Positions 1-8,821 of a DNA stretch of 49,363 nucleotides are shown one piece after another. The DNA comes from Phycisphaerae bacterium. GTDB lineage: Bacteria > Planctomycetota > Phycisphaerae > Phycisphaerales > SM1A02. The notes beneath the pieces are model-generated. The model did not search any database and was not told where the DNA came from. It saw only the letters and a program-made list of their open reading frames with translations. A program made the translations under genes and the position numbers. The first letter of the stretch is position 1; every line of letters begins with the position of its first letter. Location of the stretch: NCBI GenBank assembly GCA_002709295.1, contig PAQL01000028.1, positions 1-49,363 of the forward strand. The letters are read 5' to 3'.

Positions 1-61
1 TTCTGTTCGCCGGCCGATCGCCCGGTCTTCGAAAGGTTATCGGGCTTCAGAATCGGTTTTG

Positions 62-1717
62 TCAGCTCTGAACCGGCGGCGGGCTGACCAGAGTGCCTCG
101 CAGCAGCAGGGGCCCGCTGTCTTCAACCCGAACTCGCTGGATCGTCCCCACGGACTGACTGGCGAGGGCCTGGCTGGGAAGGTCGAAAACCGTGATCAGG
201 TCCCCCGAGGTTCTCCCGCTCACCTGGACCGGAGTCTCCTTGTCGGGGTGCTCCCCGTGGGGGGAGTCGGCATCCGGCCCCGATCCAGCAGCGCTGGCGG
301 GGAGACCGATGCTGAGGCCGCGGCCGAGGGTGACCCGGGCGTCGACGGCGGAGACTCGTGGGGTCGGGGACTTCTTCGTGATCCGTTCGACAAGGACATC
401 GACCTCCCGACCGACCCAGGAGGCATGGACCGCGGTTCCGATCTCGGCCTGCAGGGCGAGAAGCTCGTTGTTCCTCGCCCGCTTGACCTCGTCGGTGACG
501 TCGTCCTCGAACCGGTCGATGGCCACCGTGCCCGGTCTCGGGGAGTACTTGAAGATGAAGTTGTTCTTGAACGGCACTCGTCGCAGAACGGCCTTGGTGG
601 CGTCGAAATCCTCATCTGTCTCGGTCGGGAAGCCGACGATGATGTCCCCGGCGATGCAGGCATCGGGGAGATGCTCCAGGACCCGGTCGACGAACTCGAG
701 GTACTCCTCGACGGTGTAGCCCCGGTTCATCAGCTTGAGGATCCGGTTCGAGCCACTCTGAACGGGGACATGGAGGTACCGGCAGATCCGGGGTCTCGAG
801 GCCATCACGCTCAGCACGTCGTCGCCGAAATCCCGCGGATAGCTGGTCAGGAAGCGAAGTCGGGGGAGTTCCGGAACCTCGTCGTGGATGCGGGCGAGCA
901 GCTGGGCGAAGGTCGTGGTTCCGGGATCATCGAGGATCTCGTTCCGGAAGGCCCTGAGGCCGGGGCCGACCTGGGGTCGTTCATCGCCCCCGATGGTGAC
1001 GGCCACCCCGTGGGTGTAGCGGTAGTGATTGACGGTCTGACCCAGCAGGGTGACCTCCTGAACACCGGCAGCCGCCAGTCGCCGGCATTCCTCGATGATG
1101 CCATCGGGGGGCCGGTGGACTTCGGCCCCTCGGGTGTGGGGCACCACGCAGTAGGTGCAGAACTTGTTGCATCCCCGGGTGATGCGGACGTAGGCGGATC
1201 GACTCCGGCCCGCGGCCCGTTCCGGATCGAAGGCCCGGGCCAGATCCAGGGACTCCAGATCGCCCTCTGCGGCGCTGAGGGCGGCCGAACGCCGGGAGGT
1301 GTTCCCGGCCAGGGCGACCCGATCCATGGGGTCCGGCCGAGCGGATCCATCCAGACTGGCGGCCCTCGCGGCGTTGTCGATCAGCACCGGGAGCTTGTCG
1401 AGTTCCCCCGGCCCGCAGAGCAGATCGACCTGCGGGTGTCTTCGGAGCATGTCCACACCGTCCCGCTCGGCCATGCAGCCGAGCACGCCCACGAGGAGAT
1501 CCTCGCCCTCGCGCTTGCGGACGCCGGCGAGTCCGATCCGGCTGAAGGCCTTGTTTTCGGCCTGTTCACGCACACTGCAGGTGTTGTAGAGCAGGATCGA
1601 GGCGGCGGCCGGATCCTCGGTGAAGTCGTATCCGAGCGACTCCATGTGACCCCTCACGAGCTCGCTGTCGAGCTCGTTCATCTGACATCCGAATGTCTCG
1701 AGATAGACGGTTCGCAT
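62..1717 (-). CDS. miaB: tRNA-2-methylthio-N6-dimethylallyladenosine synthase MiaB
   Basis: Radical SAM methylthiotransferase that adds a methylthio group to i6A37 of tRNAs reading U-starting codons. The N-terminal UPF0004 domain has its three cluster cysteines at C11, C47 and C81 (GCQMN, NTCSVR, GCMAE). The radical SAM cluster follows at C183, C187 and C190 (RGCNKFCTYC). A TRAM domain ends the protein. At 551 residues it is about 80-100 longer than usual MiaB. The extra length lies in a linker near 118-172, in the radical SAM domain near 237-270, and as an acidic, proline-rich insert inside the TRAM region. It is a single gene, divergent from the ftsW-like gene. The ATG at 1717 starts directly with the conserved MRTVYLETFGCQ sequence, so the start is secure. 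Confidence 0.95.
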   Translation of the reverse strand: MRTVYLETFGCQMNELDSELVRGHMESLGYDFTEDPAAASILLYNTCSVREQAENKAFSRIGLAGVRKREGEDLLVGVLGCMAERDGVDMLRRHPQVDLLCGPGELDKLPVLIDNAARAASLDGSARPDPMDRVALAGNTSRRSAALSAAEGDLESLDLARAFDPERAAGRSRSAYVRITRGCNKFCTYCVVPHTRGAEVHRPPDGIIEECRRLAAAGVQEVTLLGQTVNHYRYTHGVAVTIGGDERPQVGPGLRAFRNEILDDPGTTTFAQLLARIHDEVPELPRLRFLTSYPRDFGDDVLSVMASRPRICRYLHVPVQSGSNRILKLMNRGYTVEEYLEFVDRVLEHLPDACIAGDIIVGFPTETDEDFDATKAVLRRVPFKNNFIFKYSPRPGTVAIDRFEDDVTDEVKRARNNELLALQAEIGTAVHASWVGREVDVLVERITKKSPTPRVSAVDARVTLGRGLSIGLPASAAGSGPDADSPHGEHPDKETPVQVSGRTSGDLITVFDLPSQALASQSVGTIQRVRVEDSGPLLLRGTLVSPPPVQS

Positions 1718-1925
1718 CGTTCTGACCGGATCTTCGGAATCATGGAGCTCGTCGCTTGCTCGAACACGAGGGTAGCACGATGGGCCTGGGAGACCGATCC
1801 ATCCGCCGGTAGAACCCGGGCCTTCCTTGGGCCGACGGGAACCAGATGACTCCGAGACGGCGGGGGGAGGAGACAGGATCGACTTCTCCCGCCCCGGATC
1901 TGGAGGTCCGAGAGCCTGTGAACCG

Positions 1926-3257
1926 ATGTTTCACTCGATGCGCGCCGGCCAGATCATCGGAGTCCTCGTCCTGACCCTCTTCGTCTTCGGGGTCGTGATG
2001 GTGGCTTCGGCGGGACTCCGACCCCTGCCGAGGACCCAGAACTCCATCGAGGTGGACCCCGACACCGGCAGTCTCTACCAGGCCGAATCAACCGGGGCCG
2101 AGGCCTCGGCATCCGGCCGGAGCTCGAATCTGGCCGGCCGCCAGGTGATGGACACCGTGCTCGGCAAGGAAGGCCGGATGGCGATGATCGCGGTCCTGGC
2201 CCTCGCGATCGGCACCCTGATCCCCGTGGAGCGGCTGGCGGCCCTCAAGGGACTCGCGGCCCCCGCCCCGTGGCTGCTCACGTTGATGGTCACGCTTCTG
2301 CTGATGACGTTGATCATCGGACGGGAGACCTACGGGGCCGTTCGCTGGCTGGACATCGGTGGCGTGAGCTTCCAGCCGAGCGAAATCGCCAAATGGGGGC
2401 TGCCGGCGGTGATCGCCTGGCATTGCGTTCGTCATGCCGAGGGGATGAAGCGGTTCCTGACCGGGGTCACTCCGCCCCTGCTGCTCGGCGGATTCGTCTG
2501 CGTGCTGATCGCCAAGGAGGACCTCGGCACCGCGGTGCTGGTCATGACGGTGTGCGTCCTCATGCTTCTGGTGGCCGGCGCCCGCTTCGGCCATCTGGCG
2601 GCGATCGCACCCGTCGGACTTCTCGGGTTCGTCGGCTTCGTCCTCATGAGCCCGGAGCGACAGCGCCGGATCACGGCCTTTCTCGATCCCTTCGAGTACG
2701 CCAGGGAGGACGCCTATCAGCTGATCCAGTCGATGGGCGCGATCGCGGAAGGCGGCTTCGGCGGAAGAGGGCTGGGTCACTCGCTGCAGAAGTTCGACTA
2801 CCTGCCCTTCGATCACACCGACTTCATCTTCGCGATCATCTGCGAGGAACTCGGATTCTTCGGGGCGACGCTCCTGATCGGCATCTTCATCGGCATCCTG
2901 CTCGCCGGACTGGCGATCGTCACCGGTCGGTCGTCGCCGGCGGGATCGGACGAGGAACTGTCGGAGACCGCGATGCCGCCCTTCTCCAGACTGTTCGGCT
3001 TCGGGATCCTGTGCACCTTCGGACTCCAGGCGGTGATCAACATCGCGGTGGTGACCGGACTCGCTCCCACCAAGGGGATCGCCCTTCCCCTGGTCAGCCA
3101 GGGAGGCACGGGTTGGATCCTCACCGCCTTCTCGCTCGGACTGCTGATCTCCATGGATCGTCGCGCGTGGGCGGTGAGTCGTCGAGCCGGCCTGGTCTCC
3201 GAGGGGGATGACGGCAACTCGCCGAAGCCCGGCCTGCTGGCCGTTGGTGAGGTCTGA
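1926..3257 (+). CDS. FtsW/RodA/SpoVE (SEDS) family peptidoglycan glycosyltransferase
   Basis: Integral membrane SEDS protein that polymerises lipid II into glycan strands at the septum or side wall. From the ATG at 1926 it has 443 residues with about ten hydrophobic segments. The SEDS signature loop is visible: FLDPFEYA, including the likely catalytic Asp, then QSMGAIAEGG, GLGHSLQKFDYLP and HTDFIFAIICEELG. The C-terminal PLVSQGGTGW corresponds to the conserved PFVSYGGT motif. An in-frame TTG at 1827 would add a hydrophilic, low-complexity stretch ahead of the first membrane helix, so I prefer the ATG; another ATG at 1938 is also possible. The loop between helices 1 and 2 (about residues 24-75) is longer than usual. 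The gene overlaps murG by one base (TGATG). FtsW and RodA cannot be separated with confidence; the murG neighbour favours FtsW. Confidence 0.88.
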   Translation: MFHSMRAGQIIGVLVLTLFVFGVVMVASAGLRPLPRTQNSIEVDPDTGSLYQAESTGAEASASGRSSNLAGRQVMDTVLGKEGRMAMIAVLALAIGTLIPVERLAALKGLAAPAPWLLTLMVTLLLMTLIIGRETYGAVRWLDIGGVSFQPSEIAKWGLPAVIAWHCVRHAEGMKRFLTGVTPPLLLGGFVCVLIAKEDLGTAVLVMTVCVLMLLVAGARFGHLAAIAPVGLLGFVGFVLMSPERQRRITAFLDPFEYAREDAYQLIQSMGAIAEGGFGGRGLGHSLQKFDYLPFDHTDFIFAIICEELGFFGATLLIGIFIGILLAGLAIVTGRSSPAGSDEELSETAMPPFSRLFGFGILCTFGLQAVINIAVVTGLAPTKGIALPLVSQGGTGWILTAFSLGLLISMDRRAWAVSRRAGLVSEGDDGNSPKPGLLAVGEV

Positions 3258-4363
3258 TGGATCGGGCCGAGGCCACGGTTCTCTTCGCCGGTGGAGGGAC
3301 CGGAGGCACGGTCGGTCCCGGCATCGCGATCGCGGAGCGACTGCTCGAGGATCGGCCCGCACTCGACATCCGATTCCTCTGTTCCGATCGATCCGTCGAT
3401 CGCCGACTCCTCGATCCGGACGGATGGACATCGACCGCGACTCCGGCCCGCAGTCCCTCGATCCGTCCCCGGGCCGGTCTGTCGTTCCTCAAGGGCTGGT
3501 GGGGGACGCGACGGATCGTGGGCCGGATCCTCGCGGAGAACCCCGGTCGGACCCGGGTGGTCGCCCTCGGGGGCTTCGTCGCTCCTCCAGTGGTGGCGGA
3601 GGCGGTTCGACGTCGATGCCCGGTCGATCTGGTCAATCTGGATGCGGTCGCGGGTCGGGCCAATCGCTGGGTGGCTCGTCGAGCGACCCGCGTGTTCTCC
3701 GCGGTTCCGACCGATCTCGAGCTCGATCGTGATCCGGTCGGCGTGCCGCTGCGCCGAGTGGCCCTCGCATCCGCGACCGCCGGCGAGGCCCGGCAGGCGC
3801 TCGGGCTGGACCGCGAACGACGCACGCTGCTGGTGACCGGCGCGTCCCAGGGGGCTCGATCGATCGATCGATTCATCCGCGACTTCCTGGTCGGCGGAGA
3901 TGCCGACTGGACCGGATGGCAGGTGCTGCACCTCGCCGGGGGGGAGGTGGAGTCGCTGCAGGCCGCCTACGAGACTGCAGGGGTTCCTGCCGTCGTGCTC
4001 CCGTTCCTCGATCGCATGGGCCTGGCCTGGGCGGCGTCGGATCTGGCGATCAGCCGTGGCGGGGCCAGCTCGGTCGCGGAGATCGCGGCGAGTCGGACCC
4101 CGGCGATCATCGTGCCCTATCCCTGGCACGCGGATCGGCACCAGGCCCGCAATGCCGCCGCCCTCGAGGGCGTGGGTGCGGTCGAGGTCGGACTCGATCC
4201 GGTCACCGGCGAGGAGGCCTCTCGAGCCCTGGCGGCCTCGCTGCGAGGGTTGCTGGCGGATCCCGGGGAGATCGCGCGGCGCCGGGAGGTCTTCCCGGCA
4301 TCTCCCGAGGATGCCGCGAAGCTTCTGGCGGAGGCGATCCTCCACGGACTCGACCCGGTCTGA
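3257..4363 (+). CDS. murG: UDP-N-acetylglucosamine--N-acetylmuramyl-pentapeptide transferase MurG
   Basis: GT28-family glycosyltransferase that converts lipid I to lipid II on the cytoplasmic face of the membrane. The 368-residue protein opens with the glycine-rich loop GGGTGGTVGPG. It carries the donor-site sequences VTGASQGARSID, ISRGGASSVAEIA and HADRHQARNA, which match the MurG C-domain pattern. Length is normal. The usual GGTGGH motif reads GGTGGT here, so the conserved His after the glycine loop is replaced by Thr. The gene starts inside the ftsW stop codon and is clearly co-translated with it. It ends 24 bases before the convergent aminopeptidase stop, with no hairpin between. Confidence 0.9.
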   Translation: MDRAEATVLFAGGGTGGTVGPGIAIAERLLEDRPALDIRFLCSDRSVDRRLLDPDGWTSTATPARSPSIRPRAGLSFLKGWWGTRRIVGRILAENPGRTRVVALGGFVAPPVVAEAVRRRCPVDLVNLDAVAGRANRWVARRATRVFSAVPTDLELDRDPVGVPLRRVALASATAGEARQALGLDRERRTLLVTGASQGARSIDRFIRDFLVGGDADWTGWQVLHLAGGEVESLQAAYETAGVPAVVLPFLDRMGLAWAASDLAISRGGASSVAEIAASRTPAIIVPYPWHADRHQARNAAALEGVGAVEVGLDPVTGEEASRALAASLRGLLADPGEIARRREVFPASPEDAAKLLAEAILHGLDPV

Positions 4364-4387
4364 GCCGGTGGGATGGACGGCGTCCGG

Positions 4388-5455
4388 TCAGCTCGCCTGC
4401 GAGAGCCAGGCGGCGAGCAGATCGACCGCGGCGTCCGCGTCGGTCTTCCGCATCGATTCGGTGACGGTGTGGATGTAGCGGGTTCCCGCGGTCAGCGCGA
4501 TGCAGCGGGCACCGGCTCCTGATCGCTGTATCGCCGCCCCATCCTGTCCACCACGAGGAAGGATGCAGCGCTGGTGCGGAATCCGGTGCTTGCGGGCGAC
4601 GGCGCAGAACTCGTCGACGAGTCCGTGGTCCGCGATCATCGAGGAATCCTGGACCATCACCGCGGCTCCATCGCCCTGACGGGTCACCCTCTGGTTCGCG
4701 TTCACCCCGGGGGTGTCGCAGGCCAGGGTCACGTCGAGACCGATCCCGAAGTCCGCCTCGACCTGGTTCGCCGCGGTCATGGCACCGCGGAGGCCGACCT
4801 CCTCCTGGACCGTGAACGCGACCACGATGTCGACGGCATGCCGGGCGGCGGCGCTTCGAGCGCGGTCGAGCTTGCGGATCGCCTCGATCGCGGTCCAGCA
4901 CGCGAAGCGATTGTCCAGCGCCTTGGATACGACGGTCTCGGGCTGATCGATGAACGGCTCGTTCATGACCACGAAGTCGCCGATCTTGACGTTCCGGGCC
5001 ACCTTGGCGGCAGACATGCCCAGATCGATGAAGAACTCCTCGACCCCGGGAACCCGGTTCCGCTCGTTCGCGTCGGAGATGTGGATCGGCTTGCCCCCGG
5101 GGTTCATGACGCCCTGGAGATCGCCCTTGTCCGTGCACACCAGCACGCGTCGCGAGAAAAGATTCCGGGTGTCGAAGCCACCGGCGGGGTTGAGCCAGAT
5201 GAAACCGTCGTCGTCGATGTGACGGACGTAGAACCCGATCTCGTCCATGTGCGCCGCGATCAGCACCTTCGAGTTCGGGCCTCGGCCCCGTCGCTTGCGG
5301 GTGGCCTTCCTCGTGGCGAGCAGGTTGCCGAGCGGATCGACCTCCATCTCGTCGAACAGTCCGTCGATCTCCTCCTCGATGAAGGCACGGACACGCTCCT
5401 CGCGACCCGGAATGCCGGGTATCTCGCACAGGGTCCTCAACAGGTCGACGTTCAT
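4388..5455 (-). CDS. M42 family metallo-aminopeptidase (glutamyl aminopeptidase / CelM-like)
   Basis: Cytosolic di-zinc aminopeptidase of the M42 family, which normally forms tetrahedral dodecamers that trim peptides released by proteases. All metal and catalytic residues expected for the family are present: H69 and D71 (AAHMDEIG), D181 (KALDNR), E218/E219 (VQEEVGLRGA), D241 (GLDVT) and H329 (RYIHTVTES). Length is 355 residues, normal for the family. The start is the ATG at 5455, with GGAG about ten bases upstream on the coding strand; upstream in-frame sequence is the complement of the neighbouring gene. It is divergent from the GcvT-like gene and convergent with murG. Substrate preference cannot be read from the sequence. 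Confidence 0.93.
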   Translation of the reverse strand: MNVDLLRTLCEIPGIPGREERVRAFIEEEIDGLFDEMEVDPLGNLLATRKATRKRRGRGPNSKVLIAAHMDEIGFYVRHIDDDGFIWLNPAGGFDTRNLFSRRVLVCTDKGDLQGVMNPGGKPIHISDANERNRVPGVEEFFIDLGMSAAKVARNVKIGDFVVMNEPFIDQPETVVSKALDNRFACWTAIEAIRKLDRARSAAARHAVDIVVAFTVQEEVGLRGAMTAANQVEADFGIGLDVTLACDTPGVNANQRVTRQGDGAAVMVQDSSMIADHGLVDEFCAVARKHRIPHQRCILPRGGQDGAAIQRSGAGARCIALTAGTRYIHTVTESMRKTDADAAVDLLAAWLSQAS

Positions 5456-5557
5456 CTCGCAAAGCTCCAGGTCTGGATTCTTCGGGGGGAGGCCCGACGG
5501 GGGGTTCGAATGCAGGGTATCGCACCCGGCTCGGACGCGATCGGGACGCTTCCGCCC

Positions 5558-5563
5558 TATCAT
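5558..5563 (+). promoter_or_regulatory. possible -10 box of the GcvT-like operon
   Basis: TATCAT lies 27 bases before the ATG at 5591 in the 135-base divergent gap between the aminopeptidase and the GcvT-like gene. No good -35 is visible, and there is no Shine-Dalgarno before the ATG. Confidence 0.35.
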
Positions 5564-5590
5564 CGTGACCCCTTTCACCCCGGAATCATC

Positions 5591-6841
5591 ATGTACGAGT
5601 CGCCCCTGAAGGATTCCCATCGCCGTGTGCTCGAACGATTGCTCGAGCATCGACGGGAGCATGCCCGTCAGGCGGAGGAGGTGCGCGGGGGCGAGGCCGA
5701 TCGTTCCGGCGTGCTTTCCGAGGGTTCCCTCGAGACCGTCCCATGGGGGATGGTGGGCGAGGACTCCGCGCCGGTATGCGAGATCGTCCTCGACTACGGT
5801 GAACTCGAAGGCGAGTACGCGGCCCTGAGACGCGGCATCGCGGTCTTCGACCGGCCCGATCGTGCGGTGATCGAACTTCGGGGAGCGGATCGGATCGATC
5901 TGCTCGACCGACTGGTGACCAACAAGGTTCCCGAGTCGGAGGGCGTGGTCGGGGCGTTCGTGCTGGAGCGGACGGGTCGCATCAGCTCGGACATGAGGAT
6001 CGTGGTCATGAAGGATCGGGTCCTGCTGGACCTCGATCGAACCGATGCTGCGGTGGTGACGACGCGGCTCGACGGCTTCATATTCGCGGAGGACGTCGAG
6101 GCCCGGCATCTGGGTGAGTCCCACCACCGGATCGACTGTCTCGGTCCCGATGCTCCCGGCAGCGTCGAGCATCTGCTCGGGATGTCCGTGCCTGGTGGCG
6201 GGGCCGTCGAGGTGGAGATCGACGGTGGATCCGTCGTGGCCTTCGCACTCGAGGAGGGCGGTGGTTCCTGCACCGGGGAACCCGGGATCGGACTTCTCGC
6301 CGCACGCGGGGAGATCGAGGCGCTCTGGGAGCGACTGCTCTCCACGCCGGCTCCCGGAAGACGACCGGGACGGCCCATCGGCTGGAATGCCTACAACATC
6401 GCGAGGATCGAGAACGGTCGGCCTCTCTTCCACCTTGATTTCGGGCCCGACGCCCTGCCTCACGAGACGGGACTGATCCCGATTCGAGTGAACTTCCGCA
6501 AGGGGTGCTATCCCGGCCAGGAGGTGGTGGCGAGGATGGAGGCCAGGGGAGGTGGCCGGGGACGCAGGGGGGTGGTCGGCCTTCGCCCCGACGAAGACGG
6601 TCTCCCGGTCGCCGGAGCCCAGGTCTTCGACGCCGAACGCGGGATCGAGCATCAGATCGGCATCGTGACCTCGAGCACCATCTCGCCACTTCGCGGCGCG
6701 CAGCCGATCGCGTTCGCGACGGTTCGCGCCAGCCACATGGATCCGGGCAGTCGCGTTCTGGTGAATGCCGACGGACGCACCGTACCGGCCACGGTGACGA
6801 ACCTCGCGTTCGAGCAGCCGACCGACAAGGAGGAGGAATGA
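5591..6841 (+). CDS. YgfZ/GcvT-like folate-binding protein
   Basis: Member of the aminomethyltransferase-fold family of YgfZ and GcvT. YgfZ proteins bind tetrahydrofolate and support maturation or repair of some iron-sulfur enzymes such as MiaB. The 416-residue product has an N-terminal extension of about 75 residues, then the GcvT fold beginning near EYAALRRGIAVFDRPDRA. The YgfZ signature KGCYPGQEV lies around residues 304-312. Its conserved Cys supports YgfZ rather than glycine-cleavage T protein. The C-terminal barrel resembles GCV_T_C. Start choice: the ATG at 5591 is the first Met after sequence antisense to the aminopeptidase. It overlaps the next gene by four bases (ATGA). The presence of MiaB 4 kb away is consistent with the YgfZ role but proves nothing. 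Confidence 0.82.
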   Translation: MYESPLKDSHRRVLERLLEHRREHARQAEEVRGGEADRSGVLSEGSLETVPWGMVGEDSAPVCEIVLDYGELEGEYAALRRGIAVFDRPDRAVIELRGADRIDLLDRLVTNKVPESEGVVGAFVLERTGRISSDMRIVVMKDRVLLDLDRTDAAVVTTRLDGFIFAEDVEARHLGESHHRIDCLGPDAPGSVEHLLGMSVPGGGAVEVEIDGGSVVAFALEEGGGSCTGEPGIGLLAARGEIEALWERLLSTPAPGRRPGRPIGWNAYNIARIENGRPLFHLDFGPDALPHETGLIPIRVNFRKGCYPGQEVVARMEARGGGRGRRGVVGLRPDEDGLPVAGAQVFDAERGIEHQIGIVTSSTISPLRGAQPIAFATVRASHMDPGSRVLVNADGRTVPATVTNLAFEQPTDKEEE

Positions 6842-7035
6842 CCCCCCCGGTCGACCTTTCCGATCAGCAGGAGGTGCTCTCCGCCTCGCCCGGAGAGATG
6901 GTCCTTTTCATCGCGGGAGGACTGCTGACCCTCGTGGTGATCGCCTTCGTCGCATGGTTGATGTTCAACGCGATCCGCGAGGAGCGTCTGGCCGGCTCCG
7001 AGGAGGATGCGAAGGAGAGATCGGATCGTGGCTGA
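6838..7035 (+). CDS. small single-span membrane protein, unknown function
   Basis: A 65-residue protein with a short polar N-terminus, one clear transmembrane helix at about residues 21-43 (MVLFIAGGLLTLVVIAFVAW) and an acidic, charged tail ending SEEDAKERSDRG. The ATG overlaps the stop of the GcvT-like gene (ATGA) and is preceded by a strong AGGAGGA ribosome site. The downstream HMG-CoA lyase GTG lies inside its end. This placement makes it very likely translated. I do not recognise the family. By position it belongs to the GcvT-like/HMG-CoA lyase operon. Confidence 0.7.
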   Translation: MTPPVDLSDQQEVLSASPGEMVLFIAGGLLTLVVIAFVAWLMFNAIREERLAGSEEDAKERSDRG

Positions 7036-7936
7036 ACCAATCCTGAAGGATGAGGACCGAAGGGTCCGCATCACCGAGGTCGGCCCCCGGGACGGACTCC
7101 AGAACGAATCCGCGAAGGTGACCGTCGAGGACAAGATCCGGCTGATCGACGCGCTGTCGCAGGCGGGGTTCCCGGAGATCGAGACATCGAGCTTCGTGAG
7201 TCCGAAGTGGGTTCCCCAGCTCGCGGATGCCGGCGAGGTCTTTGCGGGGATCGATCGACGACCCGGCACCCTCTATTCCGCACTGGTCCCCAACGAACGG
7301 GGCCTGGAACGCGCCCTCGCGAGCGGGGTCGACAAGCTCGCGGTGTTCACCGCGGCGAGCGAGTCCTTCTGCGACCGGAACCTGAACACGACCATCAAGG
7401 GATCGATCGAGCGTTTCCGCCCGGTGTTCGAAGCGGCGCGTCGGGCATCGTTGCCGGTGCGCGGATACGTCTCCTGCGTGGTGCGATGTCCCTTCGAGGG
7501 GGCCATCGATCCCGCGCGGGTGGGGGAGACCGTGACCCGCCTCCTCGAGGCGGCGGACGGGAGGATCGAGATCGCGCTGGGGGAGACCCTCGGGGTGGCG
7601 ACCCCGGAGGACATCCAGCGATTGCTGGCCGGGGTGGGCGGGATCGTTCCGATGGGCGAACTCGATCTTCACCTGCACGACACCAACGGACGGGCCGTGG
7701 ACTGTGCCGCTCGAGCCCTCGATCTCGGGGTGCGTCGCTTCGATGCCAGTTGTGCGGGACTCGGAGGATGCCCCTACGCGCCGGGGGCGGCGGGTAATCT
7801 GGCCACCGAGGATCTGCTGCGGATGCTGGACCGGGACGGCTGGTCGACCGGCATCGATTCCGACAAGGTCCTCGTCGCCGCGCGGATCGCGGCGGAGATC
7901 ACCGGCAGGTCCGTGGTGGATCCGGGAACGGATTGA
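7028..7936 (+). CDS. hydroxymethylglutaryl-CoA lyase
   Basis: Cleaves 3-hydroxy-3-methylglutaryl-CoA to acetoacetate and acetyl-CoA, the last step of leucine breakdown. The 302-residue TIM-barrel protein has the family motifs VGPRDGLQNE (R21, D22), the metal-binding HLHDTNG (H215, H217, D218) and the catalytic-loop cysteine C248 in GLGGCPYAPGAAGN. These distinguish HMG-CoA lyase from isopropylmalate and homocitrate synthases. I chose the GTG at 7028 because AGGAG stands about ten bases upstream and the sequence begins in register with the family. An ATG at 7007 would add only seven residues, inside the preceding gene. It ends six bases from the convergent phosphoesterase stop. No acyl-CoA dehydrogenase or methylcrotonyl-CoA carboxylase gene is nearby. 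Confidence 0.93.
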   Translation: MAEPILKDEDRRVRITEVGPRDGLQNESAKVTVEDKIRLIDALSQAGFPEIETSSFVSPKWVPQLADAGEVFAGIDRRPGTLYSALVPNERGLERALASGVDKLAVFTAASESFCDRNLNTTIKGSIERFRPVFEAARRASLPVRGYVSCVVRCPFEGAIDPARVGETVTRLLEAADGRIEIALGETLGVATPEDIQRLLAGVGGIVPMGELDLHLHDTNGRAVDCAARALDLGVRRFDASCAGLGGCPYAPGAAGNLATEDLLRMLDRDGWSTGIDSDKVLVAARIAAEITGRSVVDPGTD

Positions 7937-7942
7937 CTCGGC

Positions 7943-8821
7943 TCATCCGGCGAGTCGGGTCCCGGCATCGTCGATCGAGACCGCATCGGGACCGATGAGG
8001 ATGGTGGGATCGGTGTGAACGATCCGATCCGTGACCCTCCATCCGCCGCCGTGACGCGACCGTGCGAGCCTTCGAACCTCGAGGCCTGACTCGCCGATCA
8101 GGACCGCGAGCGCTGGACCCGGGGTTCCGAAGCAGCCGGTGTTGACGATCGTTCGATGCCCGACCCGTCGCACCCCGGCCCGATGGGAGTGTCCCGCGAT
8201 CACGATTCGTGCCTTCGGACCGAAGCGGGTGGCGAATCGATCGAGGCGACGCGGGTGATTCAGCCAGAAGGCGAGGATCTCGAGGACCTTCCGCGGTTTC
8301 GCGACCGCGCCCGTCAGGGTGGTCGGTCTTCCAAGCTCCTCGTCCTCCATCGGTTCGGCAAGGGCGGCCTCCCGACAGGCCTCGAAGAGGGTCTCGAGGG
8401 TCTCCCGCTCGGAGGCCGACTTCGATGCCATCACCTCCCGATGTCGTCGGGCGATGATCCGGGCCGCATCCGACCAGGGAGCGAGGGCTTCATGGACGGC
8501 GTCCCCATGGGTGATCAGGACCTCGTCGTCGGCAAGCATGAGGTGACGTCGAGCGACGATCTGCGGGTCGTGGTTCCCCGCCAGCAGGATCAGACGGGTG
8601 CCGGAGGAACGGCAGCGGTTCTGAAGGAGGTCGAGTTCCCGCCGTGCGACGTCGGAGATCCCGTTGAGACGGACCTCCGCGGTGTCGCCGTTGATCACGA
8701 GGGTGGAGGCGCCGTCGACCAGGGCATCCAGCTGGGAGGCGGTCTCGACCATGTCCGGTCGACCCATGTGAAGATCGGAGATCACGACGACCGGCCGGTC
8801 GTCCCCATTCGTGTTCGTCAC
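7943..8821 (-). CDS. calcineurin-like metallophosphoesterase
   Basis: Di-metal phosphoesterase of 292 residues. Motifs appear in order: SDLHMG (D16, H18), GDTAE (D46), GNHDP (N83, H84), ITHGD (H105) and AGHSHR (H211, H213), which is the complete calcineurin-like set. The layout resembles UDP-2,3-diacylglucosamine hydrolase-like enzymes but includes an insert of about 90 residues between the fourth and fifth motifs, so the substrate is unknown. The start is a GTG overlapping the stop of the GGDEF gene (GTGA), which marks it as last gene of the four-gene operon. An internal ATG at the HMGR sequence would remove the first metal ligands and is rejected. Placement after a GGDEF protein hints at a shared signalling context, but this is inference. 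Confidence 0.85.
   Translation of the reverse strand: MTNTNGDDRPVVVISDLHMGRPDMVETASQLDALVDGASTLVINGDTAEVRLNGISDVARRELDLLQNRCRSSGTRLILLAGNHDPQIVARRHLMLADDEVLITHGDAVHEALAPWSDAARIIARRHREVMASKSASERETLETLFEACREAALAEPMEDEELGRPTTLTGAVAKPRKVLEILAFWLNHPRRLDRFATRFGPKARIVIAGHSHRAGVRRVGHRTIVNTGCFGTPGPALAVLIGESGLEVRRLARSRHGGGWRVTDRIVHTDPTILIGPDAVSIDDAGTRLAG

Noticed and set aside
59-1849. 596-codon open frame on the plus strand
   Set aside because: It is the antisense of miaB, kept open by GC-rich third positions. Its sequence has no domain and the minus strand has full MiaB motifs.
4364-4387. Terminator between murG and the aminopeptidase
   Set aside because: Only 24 bases separate the stops and no stem of more than a few pairs can form.
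5456-6736. Extension of the M42 aminopeptidase frame upstream to a 782-residue protein
   Set aside because: The extension is antisense to the YgfZ-like gene, while the family N-terminus begins at the ATG at 5455 with a ribosome site.
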